Shown here piece by piece: positions 18,301-27,434 of a stretch of DNA of 50,233 nt; the stretch's first letter is position 1; each line of letters opens with the position of its first letter. The position numbers and the translations under genes were made by a program. Source of the stretch: an uncultured Bacteroides sp. (GTDB lineage Bacteria; Bacillota; Clostridia; Lachnospirales; Lachnospiraceae); the NCBI GenBank assembly GCA_945913015.1, contig CAMECH010000018.1, positions 1-50,233 on the forward strand, written 5' to 3'. Under the pieces are notes generated by a model. The model was given only the letters and a program-made list of their open reading frames with translations, did no database searches and was not told the DNA's origin.

Positions 18301-18966
18301 ACATGCATCAGCCACTCTGGCACCGATTTTCATTGTATATGTTACTGTAATCACGCCATCTTCTGCCACCGCTGTTCCCAATGACGGTGAAGCTACTGTG
18401 TTCCAAGCATTTCTCTCAATCGGAGCAAGTTCGCCTTCTGCTACTGAAACATAATAAACATTGATACCGCTTCCCTTGGATGCGAGATAATATTTTCCTG
18501 CTTCTGTAACTTCATATGTTGCCGCAGGAATAATGTTGCCCGGTACCTTTGAAAGTGCCGGCTGCTCTGAAACAATAGTTCCGTCATCCTTAAACAGCGC
18601 AAGAATTCTGTCAGTATCACCTGAGCTCATTGCATAAGCTGTAACCTTTGCAGGTCCTTCAGTCTTAAAGACGATACTTCTGCTTGTTGCAGCCCCCGCT
18701 CCGCCAAGCTTAAGTCTTTTCTTAATCTCCATGCCATTGTCAAGTGTCTTGGTATTGGCATCGATTTCTGAACCGGCAGTGAGTGTAAAGCCGCTGACTT
18801 CCGAATTGGCCGAAATGCTGCCTTCCTTGGTCTCACCGATATTCAGTTTCTTTTCTGTGGCTGCCTTAGCCGTAACAAGCCCCATTGATTGCACCGGCAT
18901 AAGGCAAGCTGCCATAAGCAGTGCTGTAATTACTGCCATGACACGCTTTGTAAAACCTGTTTTCAT
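15388..18966 (-). CDS. Membrane-anchored pectate lyase, polysaccharide lyase family 9
   Basis: A 1192-residue secreted enzyme that should cleave homogalacturonan by beta-elimination at the cell surface. Signal peptide at about 1-36 (ends AKAA). Then come several beta-sandwich modules: a carbohydrate-binding-like domain (about 40-175), two FN3-like domains (about 185-385), a jelly-roll-like domain (about 390-620) and another Ig-like module (about 635-725). The right-handed beta-helix at about 735-1060 carries PL9 hallmarks: ADGFAAK, the calcium-site run NADDGWDCF, and NGFKMGG with the expected catalytic Lys. A C-terminal transmembrane helix followed by KKKKAK anchors it, with no sortase motif. 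The start is the ATG after GAGGAGG. Only 89 bp separate it from carB, and a terminator-like hairpin lies in that gap. The assignment is strong; substrate range is inferred. Confidence 0.92.
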   Translation of the reverse strand: MKTGFTKRVMAVITALLMAACLMPVQSMGLVTAKAATEKKLNIGETKEGSISANSEVSGFTLTAGSEIDANTKTLDNGMEIKKRLKLGGAGAATSRSIVFKTEGPAKVTAYAMSSGDTDRILALFKDDGTIVSEQPALSKVPGNIIPAATYEVTEAGKYYLASKGSGINVYYVSVAEGELAPIERNAWNTVASPSLGTAVAEDGVITVTYTMKIGARVADACDQMTVTMYNEKGEKAGENVVGAQGESGKVEFTPAASGKYTFKAEAMRKDEKDTKTSNEVSTSFVLPLATPSVRAMTADGNGSMKVIWAAVPEAESYDVYGKLSESGDYELIQNVTASKDAENSVTKAGLKKGSKYDFKVIAKRGNDESKAGEAKGCTVRNEAERDWIATRFGTSTSDEANRTEGNIYDGLKLYSCTSKDDGSINKKGGKFNASDPYDGITYYYTKIDPKKENFELSGTFTIDYLNPSPDGQEGFGIVIRDSIGKDGDNTCAYYTNSATAIASKVQYTNEDGAVKSIKDGIGYRFYSGVTSTTETPKTGQVVMNSGAFDTKLQIKKGESYTFKVKMDNTGYRVIYKDASGNETVKTLYGRNELLVIDKDYVYVGFAAARGCNVTVKDIKFTTTDPAKDAPDEGKPVEKVISNYRISSPSTSGSKNYSITFSANADGKLTIKQGSKTIVKSVDVVAGQDIVSSAKLSKGENKFTAEFTPNADYKPGDNKEMDSYEAVKIEKTVTYRAYGNPGEKIIVAPDGTADGKGTKDSPLDIKTALQYVQAGQQIICEGGTYELTEGIKVEEGIDGTAEQRIYLLADSESKNPVVFDFMKTGKGFQFWGDYWYIKGICVTNTADTQKGIQLAGSNNVIELVKTYKNGNTGLQVSGQSTDPFEKWPANNLILNCTSYENCDAAMEDADGFAAKLTTGEGNVFYGCVAYNNADDGWDCFAKTATGSIGAVTVINSVAFKNGYLANGSEAGNGNGFKMGGSALSGHHVLKNCLSYDNKAKGIDSNSCPDIEVYNCTSYNNKSYNVALYSNNGITTAFKAEGIVSYKDMYTDVVEQLKLSGQADLDMTKNAFWTEAAKANAPEKKGSTANEDWFKNLKTGKNPGRNEDGTLKMNGLLELTDKAPKTMGARLDNAEYSMDKILAQFNVSRDIPQAGDLTAAKGGSALVYVIIAVAAAIVVAVIALVLIKKKKAK

Positions 18967-18996
18967 TTTGTAAACCTCCTCATACATATTTATTAT

Positions 18997-19047
18997 TAAA
19001 AAGCCCACACCGCATATGATTAATTTATCAATTGCAGCATGGGCTTT
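18997..19047 (-). terminator. Terminator or attenuator between carB and the pectate lyase gene
   Basis: On the minus strand, AAAGCCCA pairs with TGGGCTTT, with inner pairing of GCA/TGC and TTGAT/ATCA, followed by TTTTT. It ends the carAB transcript. Only about 30 bp remain before the pectate lyase start, with no recognisable promoter there. Confidence 0.75.
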
Positions 19048-19055
19048 CGCATAAT

Positions 19056-22000
19056 TTAAATCTTGGCAATATCAACCAGAGATAAATCATTATTGTTATA
19101 TGCATGCTCAAGGCTTGATACGAGTGCATCGGCTGTATCAAGGCTTGTAAGCACATTTACACCGGTTTCGATTGCAATACGGCGTATAAGAAAACCATCC
19201 CTTGCCCTTTCAATTCCGTTAGAAGGCGTATCAATCACAAGGTCAATCTTGTGCTCATAAAGCAGATCAAGCAGTGTAGGTGATTCCTGATCAATCTTAT
19301 TAACCTTAATTGCCTTTATGCCATTGTCATTAAAGAATTTGGCAGTGCCTCTTGAAGCATATATCTTATATCCGAGAGCATCAAATCTCCTTGCAATGTC
19401 AAGAGCTTCTTCCTTGTCCTTATCAGCAATCGTCATGATAATCTGCTTGTGCTGAGGAAGATTTATTCCTGCTCCCTGGAATGCCTTATATAATGCCTCA
19501 TTGAAATCTGTTGAGATACCAAGACATTCACCTGTTGATTTCATCTCCGGACCGAGAGTTGTATCTGCTCCGCGAATCTTCTCAAATGAGAATACAGGCA
19601 TTTTAATTGCATAGTAATCTGACTTTCTCTGAAGTCCCGGTTCATATCCCAGATCGCGTATTTTGCTTCCCGTAATTACCTTAGTTGCAAGTTTAACAAT
19701 CGGAATTCCCGTAACCTTGCTGATATAAGGAACCGTACGGCTTGAACGCGGATTAACTTCAATTACATACACCTGGTCATTATAATCAATAAACTGTATG
19801 TTGATGAGACCCTTTACATGAAGAGCTCTTGCAAGCCTTCTTGTATATTCCTCAATCATATCAATAATTTTTGGTGAAAGTGATTTTGCCGGATATACCG
19901 AAATACTGTCACCTGAGTGGATTCCTGCACGCTCAATATGCTCCATGATACCCGGAATCAGAATATCCTCGCCATCACATACGGCATCAACTTCGATTTC
20001 CTTACCCATAAGGTACTTGTCTACAAGAATAGGGTGATCCTGCTTAATTCTGTTGATGATGTTCATAAACTCAATGACATCAGTATCAGAAACAGCAATC
20101 TGCATTCCCTGTCCGCCAAGCACATATGAAGGTCTTACAAGAACCGGATACCCAAGTTCATTGGCAGCCTTAAGTGCCTCATCTACTGTAAATACAGTAT
20201 GTCCCTTTGCTCTTGGAATTTCTGTCTGCTCAAGAATTTCATCAAAAAGCTCTCTGTCTTCTGCGGCATCAACATCTTCTGCCTTTGTACCAAGAATAGG
20301 CACACCCATTTTCATAAGGGATTCCGTGAGCTTAATGGCTGTCTGTCCGCCAAACTGCACAACTGCTCCGTCAGGCTTTTCAAGTCTTACAACATTTTCA
20401 ACATCCTCAGGAGTAAGCGGCTCAAAATAAAGCTTATCCGCAATATCAAAGTCTGTACTTACTGTCTCAGGGTTATTGTTGATGATAATTGTCTCATATC
20501 CCTCTTTCTTAAATGCCCATGTACAATGAACCGAGCAGAAGTCAAATTCAATACCCTGTCCGATTCTTATAGGGCCTGAGCCGAGAACAAGTACTTTCTT
20601 AAGAGGCTTTGTCTCAATAACTTCATTTTCACTGCCGTAGCATGAATAGTAGTATGGTGTTGTAGCTGAAAACTCAGCTGCACATGTATCTACCATCTTA
20701 AATGCAGCATGAATGTCGTATTCATCCCTGAGTGCCTTAATCTGCGCCTCTGTCTTGCCTGTAAGCTGTCCGATTACATTGTCAGGGAATTCCATTCTCT
20801 TGGCTTCCCTAAGAAGTTCCTCTGTAAGAGGCTGCTCCTTAAGAGTCTTTTCCATCTCTACAAGTATAGCCAGTTTATCGATAAACCAAAGGTCAATCTT
20901 AGTTATGTCATGCATTAATTCAGTACTGATATTACGCCTGAGTGCTTCTGCAATCTTCCAGATTCTGCGGTCATCAACCACTTTGAGTTCCTCGATGAGC
21001 TCATCATCCGTAAGATTTGAGAAATCATATGACATAAGGCTGTCCACATGCTGTTCAAGTGAACGTATAGCCTTCATAAGTGCACCTTCAAAGCTCTGGT
21101 TAATGCTCATTACCTCACCGGTAGCCTTCATCTGTGTTGTCAGTGTTCTCTTAGCCGTAATAAATTTATCAAACGGAAGTCTTGGTATTTTAACAACACA
21201 GTAATCCAATGCAGGCTCAAAGCTTGCATATGTCTTACCTGTAATGGCATTTTTAATCTCATCCAGTGTGTATCCGAGAGCAATCTTTGCCGCAACCTTT
21301 GCAATAGGATAACCTGTTGCCTTTGATGCAAGTGCTGATGAACGGCTTACTCGAGGGTTAACCTCAATTACACAGTACTCAAAACTTGTCGGATGAAGTG
21401 CAAACTGAACATTACATCCGCCCGTAATCTTAAGCTCGCTTATTATATTCAGGGCTGATGTTCTCAGCATCTGATATTCCTTATCAGAAAGTGTCTGTGA
21501 AGGAGCAACTACGATACTGTCACCCGTATGCACGCCTACAGGGTCTAAATTCTCCATGTTACATACAGTGATGCAGTTTCCGTTGCTGTCACGCATTACT
21601 TCGTATTCAATTTCCTTCCATCCTGCAATACAGCGCTCTACAAGAACCTGTCCCACACGTGACAGACGAAGTCCGTTGGCAAGAATATCTTCAAGTTCCT
21701 GACGGCAATGTGCAATACCGCCGCCGCTGCCTCCAAGTGTATAAGCCGGACGAAGAACTACCGGATATCCTATCTTCTCAGCAAATTTAATTCCGTCTTC
21801 AATATTTTCAACTACCAGAGAAGCAGCAACCGGCTCGTTGATTTTCTCCATTGTCTCCTTGAACATGAGACGGTCTTCTGCCTTCTTGATTGTCAATGCT
21901 GTTGTACCGATGAGGCGTACATTATGCTCCTTAAGGAAACCTGCCTCCTCAAGTTCCATCGCAAGATTAAGTCCTGCCTGTCCGCCAAGTGTAGGAAGCA

Positions 22001-22256
22001 CACTGTCAGGCTTTTCCTTAATGATAATCTGCTCAACAGCCTTTGCCGTCAATGGCTCTATATACACTTCATCAGCAATATCTTTATCAGTCATGATTGT
22101 TGCAGGATTTGAATTGACAAGAACAACCTCTATGCCCTCCTCCTTAAGAGAACGGCAGGCCTGTGTACCTGCGTAGTCAAATTCGGCAGCCTGTCCGATT
22201 ACAATAGGACCTGAACCTATAACCAATACTTTTTTAATATCTGGATTCTTTGGCAT
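19056..22256 (-). CDS. carB: Carbamoyl-phosphate synthase large chain
   Basis: A 1066-residue enzyme making carbamoyl phosphate from bicarbonate, ammonia (delivered by CarA) and two ATP, for pyrimidine and arginine synthesis. It has two homologous halves, each with a pre-ATP-grasp nucleotide fold (VLVIGSGPIVIGQAAEFDYA at the N-terminus; VLVLGSGPIRIGQGIEFDF at about 555) and an ATP-grasp domain (RPAYTLGGSGGG; RPSYVLGGQGMQ). The C-terminal MGS-like allosteric domain (about 930-1066) contains YKIYASRGTAKF. Length is normal for the family. The start has CGGAG upstream. It follows carA by 60 bp on the same strand. No PyrR-type or arginine operator is obvious. Confidence 0.98.
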   Translation of the reverse strand: MPKNPDIKKVLVIGSGPIVIGQAAEFDYAGTQACRSLKEEGIEVVLVNSNPATIMTDKDIADEVYIEPLTAKAVEQIIIKEKPDSVLPTLGGQAGLNLAMELEEAGFLKEHNVRLIGTTALTIKKAEDRLMFKETMEKINEPVAASLVVENIEDGIKFAEKIGYPVVLRPAYTLGGSGGGIAHCRQELEDILANGLRLSRVGQVLVERCIAGWKEIEYEVMRDSNGNCITVCNMENLDPVGVHTGDSIVVAPSQTLSDKEYQMLRTSALNIISELKITGGCNVQFALHPTSFEYCVIEVNPRVSRSSALASKATGYPIAKVAAKIALGYTLDEIKNAITGKTYASFEPALDYCVVKIPRLPFDKFITAKRTLTTQMKATGEVMSINQSFEGALMKAIRSLEQHVDSLMSYDFSNLTDDELIEELKVVDDRRIWKIAEALRRNISTELMHDITKIDLWFIDKLAILVEMEKTLKEQPLTEELLREAKRMEFPDNVIGQLTGKTEAQIKALRDEYDIHAAFKMVDTCAAEFSATTPYYYSCYGSENEVIETKPLKKVLVLGSGPIRIGQGIEFDFCSVHCTWAFKKEGYETIIINNNPETVSTDFDIADKLYFEPLTPEDVENVVRLEKPDGAVVQFGGQTAIKLTESLMKMGVPILGTKAEDVDAAEDRELFDEILEQTEIPRAKGHTVFTVDEALKAANELGYPVLVRPSYVLGGQGMQIAVSDTDVIEFMNIINRIKQDHPILVDKYLMGKEIEVDAVCDGEDILIPGIMEHIERAGIHSGDSISVYPAKSLSPKIIDMIEEYTRRLARALHVKGLINIQFIDYNDQVYVIEVNPRSSRTVPYISKVTGIPIVKLATKVITGSKIRDLGYEPGLQRKSDYYAIKMPVFSFEKIRGADTTLGPEMKSTGECLGISTDFNEALYKAFQGAGINLPQHKQIIMTIADKDKEEALDIARRFDALGYKIYASRGTAKFFNDNGIKAIKVNKIDQESPTLLDLLYEHKIDLVIDTPSNGIERARDGFLIRRIAIETGVNVLTSLDTADALVSSLEHAYNNNDLSLVDIAKI

Positions 22257-22316
22257 TTTTCTTCTCCGTTCCGCATATATATGCTACTAAAATATGTTAT
22301 ACATTTACCGCAATGA

Positions 22317-23384
22317 CTACTTTGCCATCATTCCAATGAACCTGTCAAACAGATATGCCGTATCAAGCGGGCCTGCACAGGCTTCCGGATGGAACTGAAC
22401 AGTAAAAATGTTCTTTCCGATATATTCAAGTCCCTCATTAGTGCCATCATTAACATTAATAAATGCAGCCTTTGCAATGTTACTGTCAAGCTTTGACTCA
22501 TCCACCACATAACCGTGATTCTGGGTTGAAATATAAACTCTTCCCGTCTTTAAGTCCTTAACCGGATGATTGGCACCTCTATGACCATATTTGAGTTTAT
22601 GAGTATCTGCACCTGTTGCAAGTGCCATGAGCTGATGTCCGAGGCAGATTGCAAAAATAGGTACATTGCTTGCATACAGTTTCTTAAGCTCTTCAATAAT
22701 CTCAACACATTCCTTCGGGTCTCCCGGGCCGTTTGAAAGCATGATTCCATCCGGATTTGCAGCAAGAATTTCTTCTGCAGTAGTCATAGCCGGATAAATA
22801 GTAACATCGCATCCGCGTTTGTGAAGTGAATTTGCAATGTTTGCCTTTGCACCAAAATCCATGAGTGCAACCTTATAGCCTGTATTAGGCATGTGGATTG
22901 GCTCCTTGCATGACACTCTCTTTACAACTCCCGTAACCTTATACTCTTTAAGCTTAGGAAGAATCTCGTCAAGATTGTAATTCTCATTGGTTGTTATCAT
23001 TCCGTTCATAGTTCCCTTTTCACGAAGAAGCTTTGTAAGAGCTCTTGTGTCAATTCCTGCTATTCCCGGAATATCCTGTTCCTTAAGAAAATTCTGAATT
23101 GTATCATCACTGCGGAAATTACTTGGCGTTCTAGATAATTCCCTCACAATAAATCCGTCCGGCCATGCCTTTATGGACTCCATATCCTCATGACAAACTC
23201 CGTAGTTTCCAATAAGCGGATATGTCATTGTTACAGCCTGTCCGGCATAAGAAGGGTCGGTAAGTACCTCCAGATATCCTGTCATAGACGTATTGAACAC
23301 TATTTCACTTATAACTTCTCTGGTTGAGCCTATGCTTGTACCTTGAAATACCGTTCCATCTTCAAGTATTAAAAATGCTTTCAT
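22317..23384 (-). CDS. carA: Carbamoyl-phosphate synthase small chain (glutamine amidotransferase)
   Basis: A 355-residue subunit that hydrolyses glutamine and channels ammonia to CarB. It has an N-terminal CPSase small-chain domain starting KAFLILEDGTVFQG, then a class I glutamine amidotransferase domain with the nucleophile in AICLGHQLMALA and the His/Glu pair in VQFHPEA near the C-terminus. The oxyanion motif LSNGPGDP is intact. I start at the second ATG (MKAFLIL), which matches the family and has GGTGG 5 bases upstream; a start four codons earlier is possible. A hairpin with a long T-run precedes the gene. Confidence 0.97.
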   Translation of the reverse strand: MKAFLILEDGTVFQGTSIGSTREVISEIVFNTSMTGYLEVLTDPSYAGQAVTMTYPLIGNYGVCHEDMESIKAWPDGFIVRELSRTPSNFRSDDTIQNFLKEQDIPGIAGIDTRALTKLLREKGTMNGMITTNENYNLDEILPKLKEYKVTGVVKRVSCKEPIHMPNTGYKVALMDFGAKANIANSLHKRGCDVTIYPAMTTAEEILAANPDGIMLSNGPGDPKECVEIIEELKKLYASNVPIFAICLGHQLMALATGADTHKLKYGHRGANHPVKDLKTGRVYISTQNHGYVVDESKLDSNIAKAAFINVNDGTNEGLEYIGKNIFTVQFHPEACAGPLDTAYLFDRFIGMMAK

Positions 23385-23421
23385 GAACGCCACCATTTCC
23401 TTTCATTTTTTATATTTGCGC

Positions 23422-23459
23422 AAAAAAAAAGAGAAGCACATAGTTTTTCCCTTTTTTTC
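23422..23459 (-). terminator. Terminator between the DUF2225 gene and carA
   Basis: On the minus strand an A/G-rich arm (AAAAAAAGGGAA) pairs with TTCTCTTTTTTT (one G-U) around an 11-nt loop, followed by Ts. It closes the upstream unit; since it lies within the carA leader it could also act as an attenuator, but no competing structure is evident. Confidence 0.7.
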
Positions 23460-23494
23460 AATTTCATAAATTCTATCATATTATAGGTTGCATT

Positions 23495-24355
23495 TCAAGA
23501 GTTTTGTGTATCTTTTTCTTGCTTAATTCTCTCATGGAGGCTTCTTGCTTTCTCCTTAACCTTAGCAGATGCAGACCTTGAACCTATTATGTCATATGCA
23601 AATCTGTCAGCATTATCATAATCTTTACACTGCCGTGCCAGATCCGCCATAAGATAACTGAACGTATGCTGATCCATACCGCATATAGGCATTGTTTCCT
23701 TTTCAAATGCAATTTTAAAGCCTTCATATGCTTTTGTAATAAAAGCGTGCTCGTTATCGTCACACTCTTTTTTCTTCCGTGTGTAGCCCTCCGTTCCTTC
23801 CTCGAGACTTCGCCCCATTCCTCTGTAAAGCCATGCTATCTTAAGGCATACATATGCGCGCTCACTCATTTTCAACTTTCGCACAACGCAGTTAAGCAGT
23901 GTAAGCTTGTATCTTTGTATTGCTTCATCATATGTATAGGCACCCGGCGCATTGGTCATTCCTTTAAAATTATACCCAATCTGCTCACGTATTTCCTTAG
24001 CCTGATGGCTTGTGACATTGGCATACATCCTTTCAAGAGATGCATACCCGCAGTGCAGGCAGACAATTGTATCGTATTTCACAGTATCAACGCCTTCATG
24101 CAGAGGTCTTAAGTCCGAATCGGTTCCAAGGAAGCGGGACTTTCCGGCTCTGACTTTCTTCGTCTTAAAAGTATGCCCACACACCGGACATGTCATACTC
24201 TTATCAAAAATATAATCCGCCTCATTTAAAATCTTTTCTTCTTTTGCAGATTCTTTAACCGGCTCTTCTCTGCGCTCCGGCTCTTCTTCTGCAAAAATGT
24301 CGACGTTGTCTGATTTTTTTATTCCCAGACCCTCAAGGTCGCCAAAAATATCCAT
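23495..24355 (-). CDS. DUF2225 family protein
   Basis: A 286-residue cytosolic protein of the DUF2225 family found in many Firmicutes. A polar N-terminal extension (about 1-50) precedes the conserved region, which starts with a zinc-binding CPVCGHTFKTKKVR motif and continues with a second pair, CLHCGYASL. The C-terminal two-thirds is helical and TPR-like (SERAYVCLKIAWLYRGMG; MADLARQCKDYDNADRFAYD). The function is unknown in the family. The ATG coding for MDIFGDL is chosen because AGAGG lies about 7 bases upstream. It follows glnS by 57 bp on the same strand. Confidence 0.85.
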   Translation of the reverse strand: MDIFGDLEGLGIKKSDNVDIFAEEEPERREEPVKESAKEEKILNEADYIFDKSMTCPVCGHTFKTKKVRAGKSRFLGTDSDLRPLHEGVDTVKYDTIVCLHCGYASLERMYANVTSHQAKEIREQIGYNFKGMTNAPGAYTYDEAIQRYKLTLLNCVVRKLKMSERAYVCLKIAWLYRGMGRSLEEGTEGYTRKKKECDDNEHAFITKAYEGFKIAFEKETMPICGMDQHTFSYLMADLARQCKDYDNADRFAYDIIGSRSASAKVKEKARSLHERIKQEKDTQNS

Positions 24356-24412
24356 TTCACACCTCTCATCTGCTCCGAATTTCACTCTTTCAATCTTCGA
24401 GCTCTTTACTTA

Positions 24413-26083
24413 CTAAATTTTAAATGAGCTCTTAAGTGAAACAATTCTGTTAAACACAAGATGCTCTTCTGAGGAATCCTTTGAATCCACACAGAAATAT
24501 CCGGTTCTGACAAACTGGAATTTCTCCTCAGGCACTGCCTTTGCAAGTTCCGGCTCAACAAAGCAGTTTTTGAGTACCGTAAGTGAGTCAGGATTAATGT
24601 TCATGGAGCCATCCTCTTCATTGTACACGCCCTTTTCCTCATCGATAAGGTTCTCGTAAAGTCTGACCTCAGCATTTACCGCTGTTGCAGCATTAACCCA
24701 GTGAATTGTACCCTTAACCTTACGCTCCGGATAGTTACCGCCTCTTGTTGCAGGGTCATATGTGCAGTGAATAAGCGTAATATTCCCGTTTTCATCTTTC
24801 TCGCAGCCTGTACAGGTAATATAATAAGCATTCATAAAACGTACTTCATTGCCCGGGAACAGACGGAAATACTTCTTAGGCGGTTCTTCCATGAAGTCCT
24901 CCGCATCAATATACAATTCTCTTGAAAACGGAACCTTTCTTGTTCCGAGTTCAGGATTTTCCTGATTATTAGGCACATCAAAATACTCCGTCTGTCCTTC
25001 AGGATAATTGTCAATTACCACTTTGACAGGATTGAGCACTGCCATCATTCTGTTAGCCTTCAGTTTTAAATCTTCACGTATGCAATATTCAAGCATAGGA
25101 TACTCGACAGAGCCCTGACTCTTTGTAACTCCGACAAGGTCTACAAACATTTTAATTGACTCAGGAGTGAAGCCTCTTCTTCTAAGAGCACTTAATGATA
25201 CAAGGCGGGGATCATCCCATCCGTCTACCACTCCGTCCTCGACAAGTTTCTTAATATATCTCTTTCCTGTTACCACATTAGTAAGATACAGCTTTGCAAA
25301 TTCAATCTGCTTTGGAGTTCCTTCAGCTGAAGTCTTATATCCTGTCTCCATCACAACCCAGTCATACAGCGGTCTGTGGTCCTCAAATTCCAGTGTACAG
25401 ATAGAATGTGTAATTCCTTCTACTGCATCCTCAATAGGATGTGCAAAATCATACATCGGATAAATGCACCACTGGTCACCTGTTCTATGATGAGTCATAT
25501 GTGCAACCCTGTATATAACAGGATCTCTCATGTTAATGTTAGGAGATGCCATGTCAATCTTGGCTCTTAAGACCTTCTCGCCATCAGCATATTTTCCGTT
25601 CTTCATATCTTCAAAAAGGCGGAGATTCTCTTCTACCGAACGATTTCTGTAAGGACTTTCCTTTCCCGGTTCTGTAAGAGTACCTCTGTACTGCCTTATC
25701 TCTTCTGCAGAAAGGTCATCCACATAAGCCTTACCCTTCCTGATAAGCCCTACAGCAGCTTCATACATCTGAGGAAAATAGTCAGATGCAAACAGTACAT
25801 CACCATTCCATTCAGCGCCAAGCCATTCTACATCCTTCTTAATTGATTCAACAAATTCTTCCTTCTCCTTTGTCGGGTTTGTATCATCAAAACGCATATT
25901 AAACTGACCGCCGTATTCCTTTGCCAGTCCGTAATTAAGAAGAATGGATTTTGCATGTCCTATATGAAGATATCCGTTTGGTTCAGGCGGAAAGCGCGTC
26001 TTTACCACCTTGCAATAACCTTCTGCCAAATCCTTTTCTATAATCTGCTCTATAAAATTTTTTGAACTTGTCTCGTTTTCCAT
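24413..26083 (-). CDS. glnS: Glutaminyl-tRNA synthetase
   Basis: A 556-residue class I synthetase that attaches Gln to tRNA-Gln. It has the Rossmann core with [15 protein letters not shown] (HIGH motif) at about residue 33, the GlnRS/GluRS-specific DDTNP, and [17 protein letters not shown]. The C-terminal anticodon-binding beta-barrels include FMNAYYITC and VKGTIHWV. The usual second ATP motif (VMSKR in typical bacterial GlnRS) reads VVTGKR, an odd variant. The ATG after GGAGG is used. Many Clostridia make Gln-tRNA indirectly with GatCAB, so a GlnRS gene points to past transfer into this lineage; whether GatCAB is also present cannot be seen here. Confidence 0.96.
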   Translation of the reverse strand: MENETSSKNFIEQIIEKDLAEGYCKVVKTRFPPEPNGYLHIGHAKSILLNYGLAKEYGGQFNMRFDDTNPTKEKEEFVESIKKDVEWLGAEWNGDVLFASDYFPQMYEAAVGLIRKGKAYVDDLSAEEIRQYRGTLTEPGKESPYRNRSVEENLRLFEDMKNGKYADGEKVLRAKIDMASPNINMRDPVIYRVAHMTHHRTGDQWCIYPMYDFAHPIEDAVEGITHSICTLEFEDHRPLYDWVVMETGYKTSAEGTPKQIEFAKLYLTNVVTGKRYIKKLVEDGVVDGWDDPRLVSLSALRRRGFTPESIKMFVDLVGVTKSQGSVEYPMLEYCIREDLKLKANRMMAVLNPVKVVIDNYPEGQTEYFDVPNNQENPELGTRKVPFSRELYIDAEDFMEEPPKKYFRLFPGNEVRFMNAYYITCTGCEKDENGNITLIHCTYDPATRGGNYPERKVKGTIHWVNAATAVNAEVRLYENLIDEEKGVYNEEDGSMNINPDSLTVLKNCFVEPELAKAVPEEKFQFVRTGYFCVDSKDSSEEHLVFNRIVSLKSSFKI

Positions 26084-26162
26084 TATCATCCTCCATGCCT
26101 GAACACTTTTTGTAAGCCTTGAACCTGTCTGCATTATACTATATAAAATCAGCCTTTACAAC

Positions 26163-26687
26163 TCAATTATTTCCGTCAGAACGCAATTTGCGTATCTGTG
26201 ATACGATGTCATCCACAGTCTGTGACACAGCATTCCTGCCATATTTATTCTCATCTATAACTATATCAGCATATTTTTCATAAAGCCTTGCCCTGTCTTC
26301 AAATATATCCTGCATTGTCTTTTTGCCGTTGGTTATGACTCCCCGGCGCTTAAAATCCGTAACCCGGTTGTCAAGCTCCGAATTGGAAACCTTAAGATAT
26401 ACGGCTATTCCGTTTTTCTTAAGGTGCAGCATCGCCTCCTCCTCATATACGGCGCTGCCGCCGGTTGCAATAACAGTATTGTCAACCTCAAGAGATTTAT
26501 TTACATCATTTTCAATCTGCAAAAAACCTTCCTCGCCCTTTTCTGCAATCAGCTCCCTGAGCAGCTTTCCATAGCGGTCCTGAATAACAATATCTGAATC
26601 AATAAATTTAAAGCCAAGATTTTTTGCAAGCACAACTCCTACCGTACTCTTGCCGCTTCCCGGCATTCCTATTAATATGACGTTCAT
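26163..26687 (-). CDS. aroK: Shikimate kinase
   Basis: A 174-residue kinase that phosphorylates the 3-hydroxyl of shikimate in the aromatic amino-acid pathway. Walker A is GMPGSGKSTVG near the N-terminus. The shikimate-site Asp is in FIDSD, and the glycine-rich ATGGSAVY motif and the adenine-site Arg (DRARLYEKYAD) are all present. Length is normal. Start ATG coding for MNVILIG with GGAGG 5 bases upstream. It lies 79 bp upstream of glnS on the same strand, so probably co-transcribed. No other aro genes are in the window. Confidence 0.93.
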   Translation of the reverse strand: MNVILIGMPGSGKSTVGVVLAKNLGFKFIDSDIVIQDRYGKLLRELIAEKGEEGFLQIENDVNKSLEVDNTVIATGGSAVYEEEAMLHLKKNGIAVYLKVSNSELDNRVTDFKRRGVITNGKKTMQDIFEDRARLYEKYADIVIDENKYGRNAVSQTVDDIVSQIRKLRSDGNN

Positions 26688-26778
26688 TACGGCCTCCATG
26701 CATTATATTTTTAAATATACACATAATAGTCTATGTGTTTATATTATATATTTAATCTTCCGGTAAAATTTCAGATGC

Positions 26779-26823
26779 AAAAAGCCTCATGCCGGCAATG
26801 AAAGTGCCTTAGCATGGGGCTTT
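26779..26823 (-). terminator. Intrinsic terminator after engB
   Basis: Minus strand hairpin AAAGCCxCATGC with GCATGxGGCTTT and a T-run. It ends the tig-clpP-clpX-lon-engB unit just after the engB stop. Confidence 0.8.
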
Positions 26824-26830
26824 CACATTT

Positions 26831-27424
26831 CTATTCCTCTATACCGCAGAAAGTTTCAATGCTGTTCCAGATTTCGTCAAGTCCCTGCTTAGTCTGTGCT
26901 GAAAAAGGTATCAGAATATCATCAGGCCTAAGTCCCAATCCTTCCCTTACAGCCTTTACATTCTTCTGTATCTGACTCTTTTTTAATTTGTCCAGTTTCG
27001 TGGCAATTATAACCGGCCTGAATCCATTATTTACAATCCAGTCATACATAAGTCTGTCATTGGCAGACGGGTCATGTCTTATATCAATCAGAAGAAATAC
27101 CTGCTTTAACTGCTTTGACATTCGCAGATATTTTTCAATCATCTTTCCCCATTTTGCCTTGACTTCCTCGCTTGCATTGGCATATCCGTATCCCGGCAGG
27201 TCAACCAGATACAGCGCATCATTAATATTATAAAAATTAATGGTCTGCGTCTTACCCGGCTGAGAGGATGTTCTGGCATAAGATTTTCTGTTCATCAGTG
27301 CATTAATAAGTGATGACTTCCCAACATTTGACTTTCCTGCAAATGCCACTTCAGGCATTCCGGTCTCAGGTATTTTGCTGGTTACGCCAATTACTATATC
27401 AAGATTTATTTTTTTAACTATCAT
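26831..27424 (-). CDS. engB: Ribosome biogenesis GTPase EngB/YsxC
   Basis: A 197-residue GTPase needed for assembly of the large ribosomal subunit. G1 is GKSNVGKSS at about residue 29, G3 is DLPGYGYA, G4 is TKLDK, and G5 is near IPFSAQTKQG. The N-terminus VAFAGKSNVGKSSLINAL is typical. It sits directly after lon, the common Firmicutes order. I use the ATG coding for MIVKKIN, which has GGGA 6 bases upstream; an ATG four codons earlier is part of a short copy of the window's repeat element and has no proper ribosome site. Confidence 0.95.
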   Translation of the reverse strand: MIVKKINLDIVIGVTSKIPETGMPEVAFAGKSNVGKSSLINALMNRKSYARTSSQPGKTQTINFYNINDALYLVDLPGYGYANASEEVKAKWGKMIEKYLRMSKQLKQVFLLIDIRHDPSANDRLMYDWIVNNGFRPVIIATKLDKLKKSQIQKNVKAVREGLGLRPDDILIPFSAQTKQGLDEIWNSIETFCGIEE

Positions 27425-27434
27425 ATCATTTCCC

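Noticed and set aside
23385-23494. Possible pyrimidine attenuator upstream of carA
   Set aside because: Only one terminator hairpin is visible, with no alternative antiterminator or PyrR-binding loop; it is explained as the terminator of the upstream gene.
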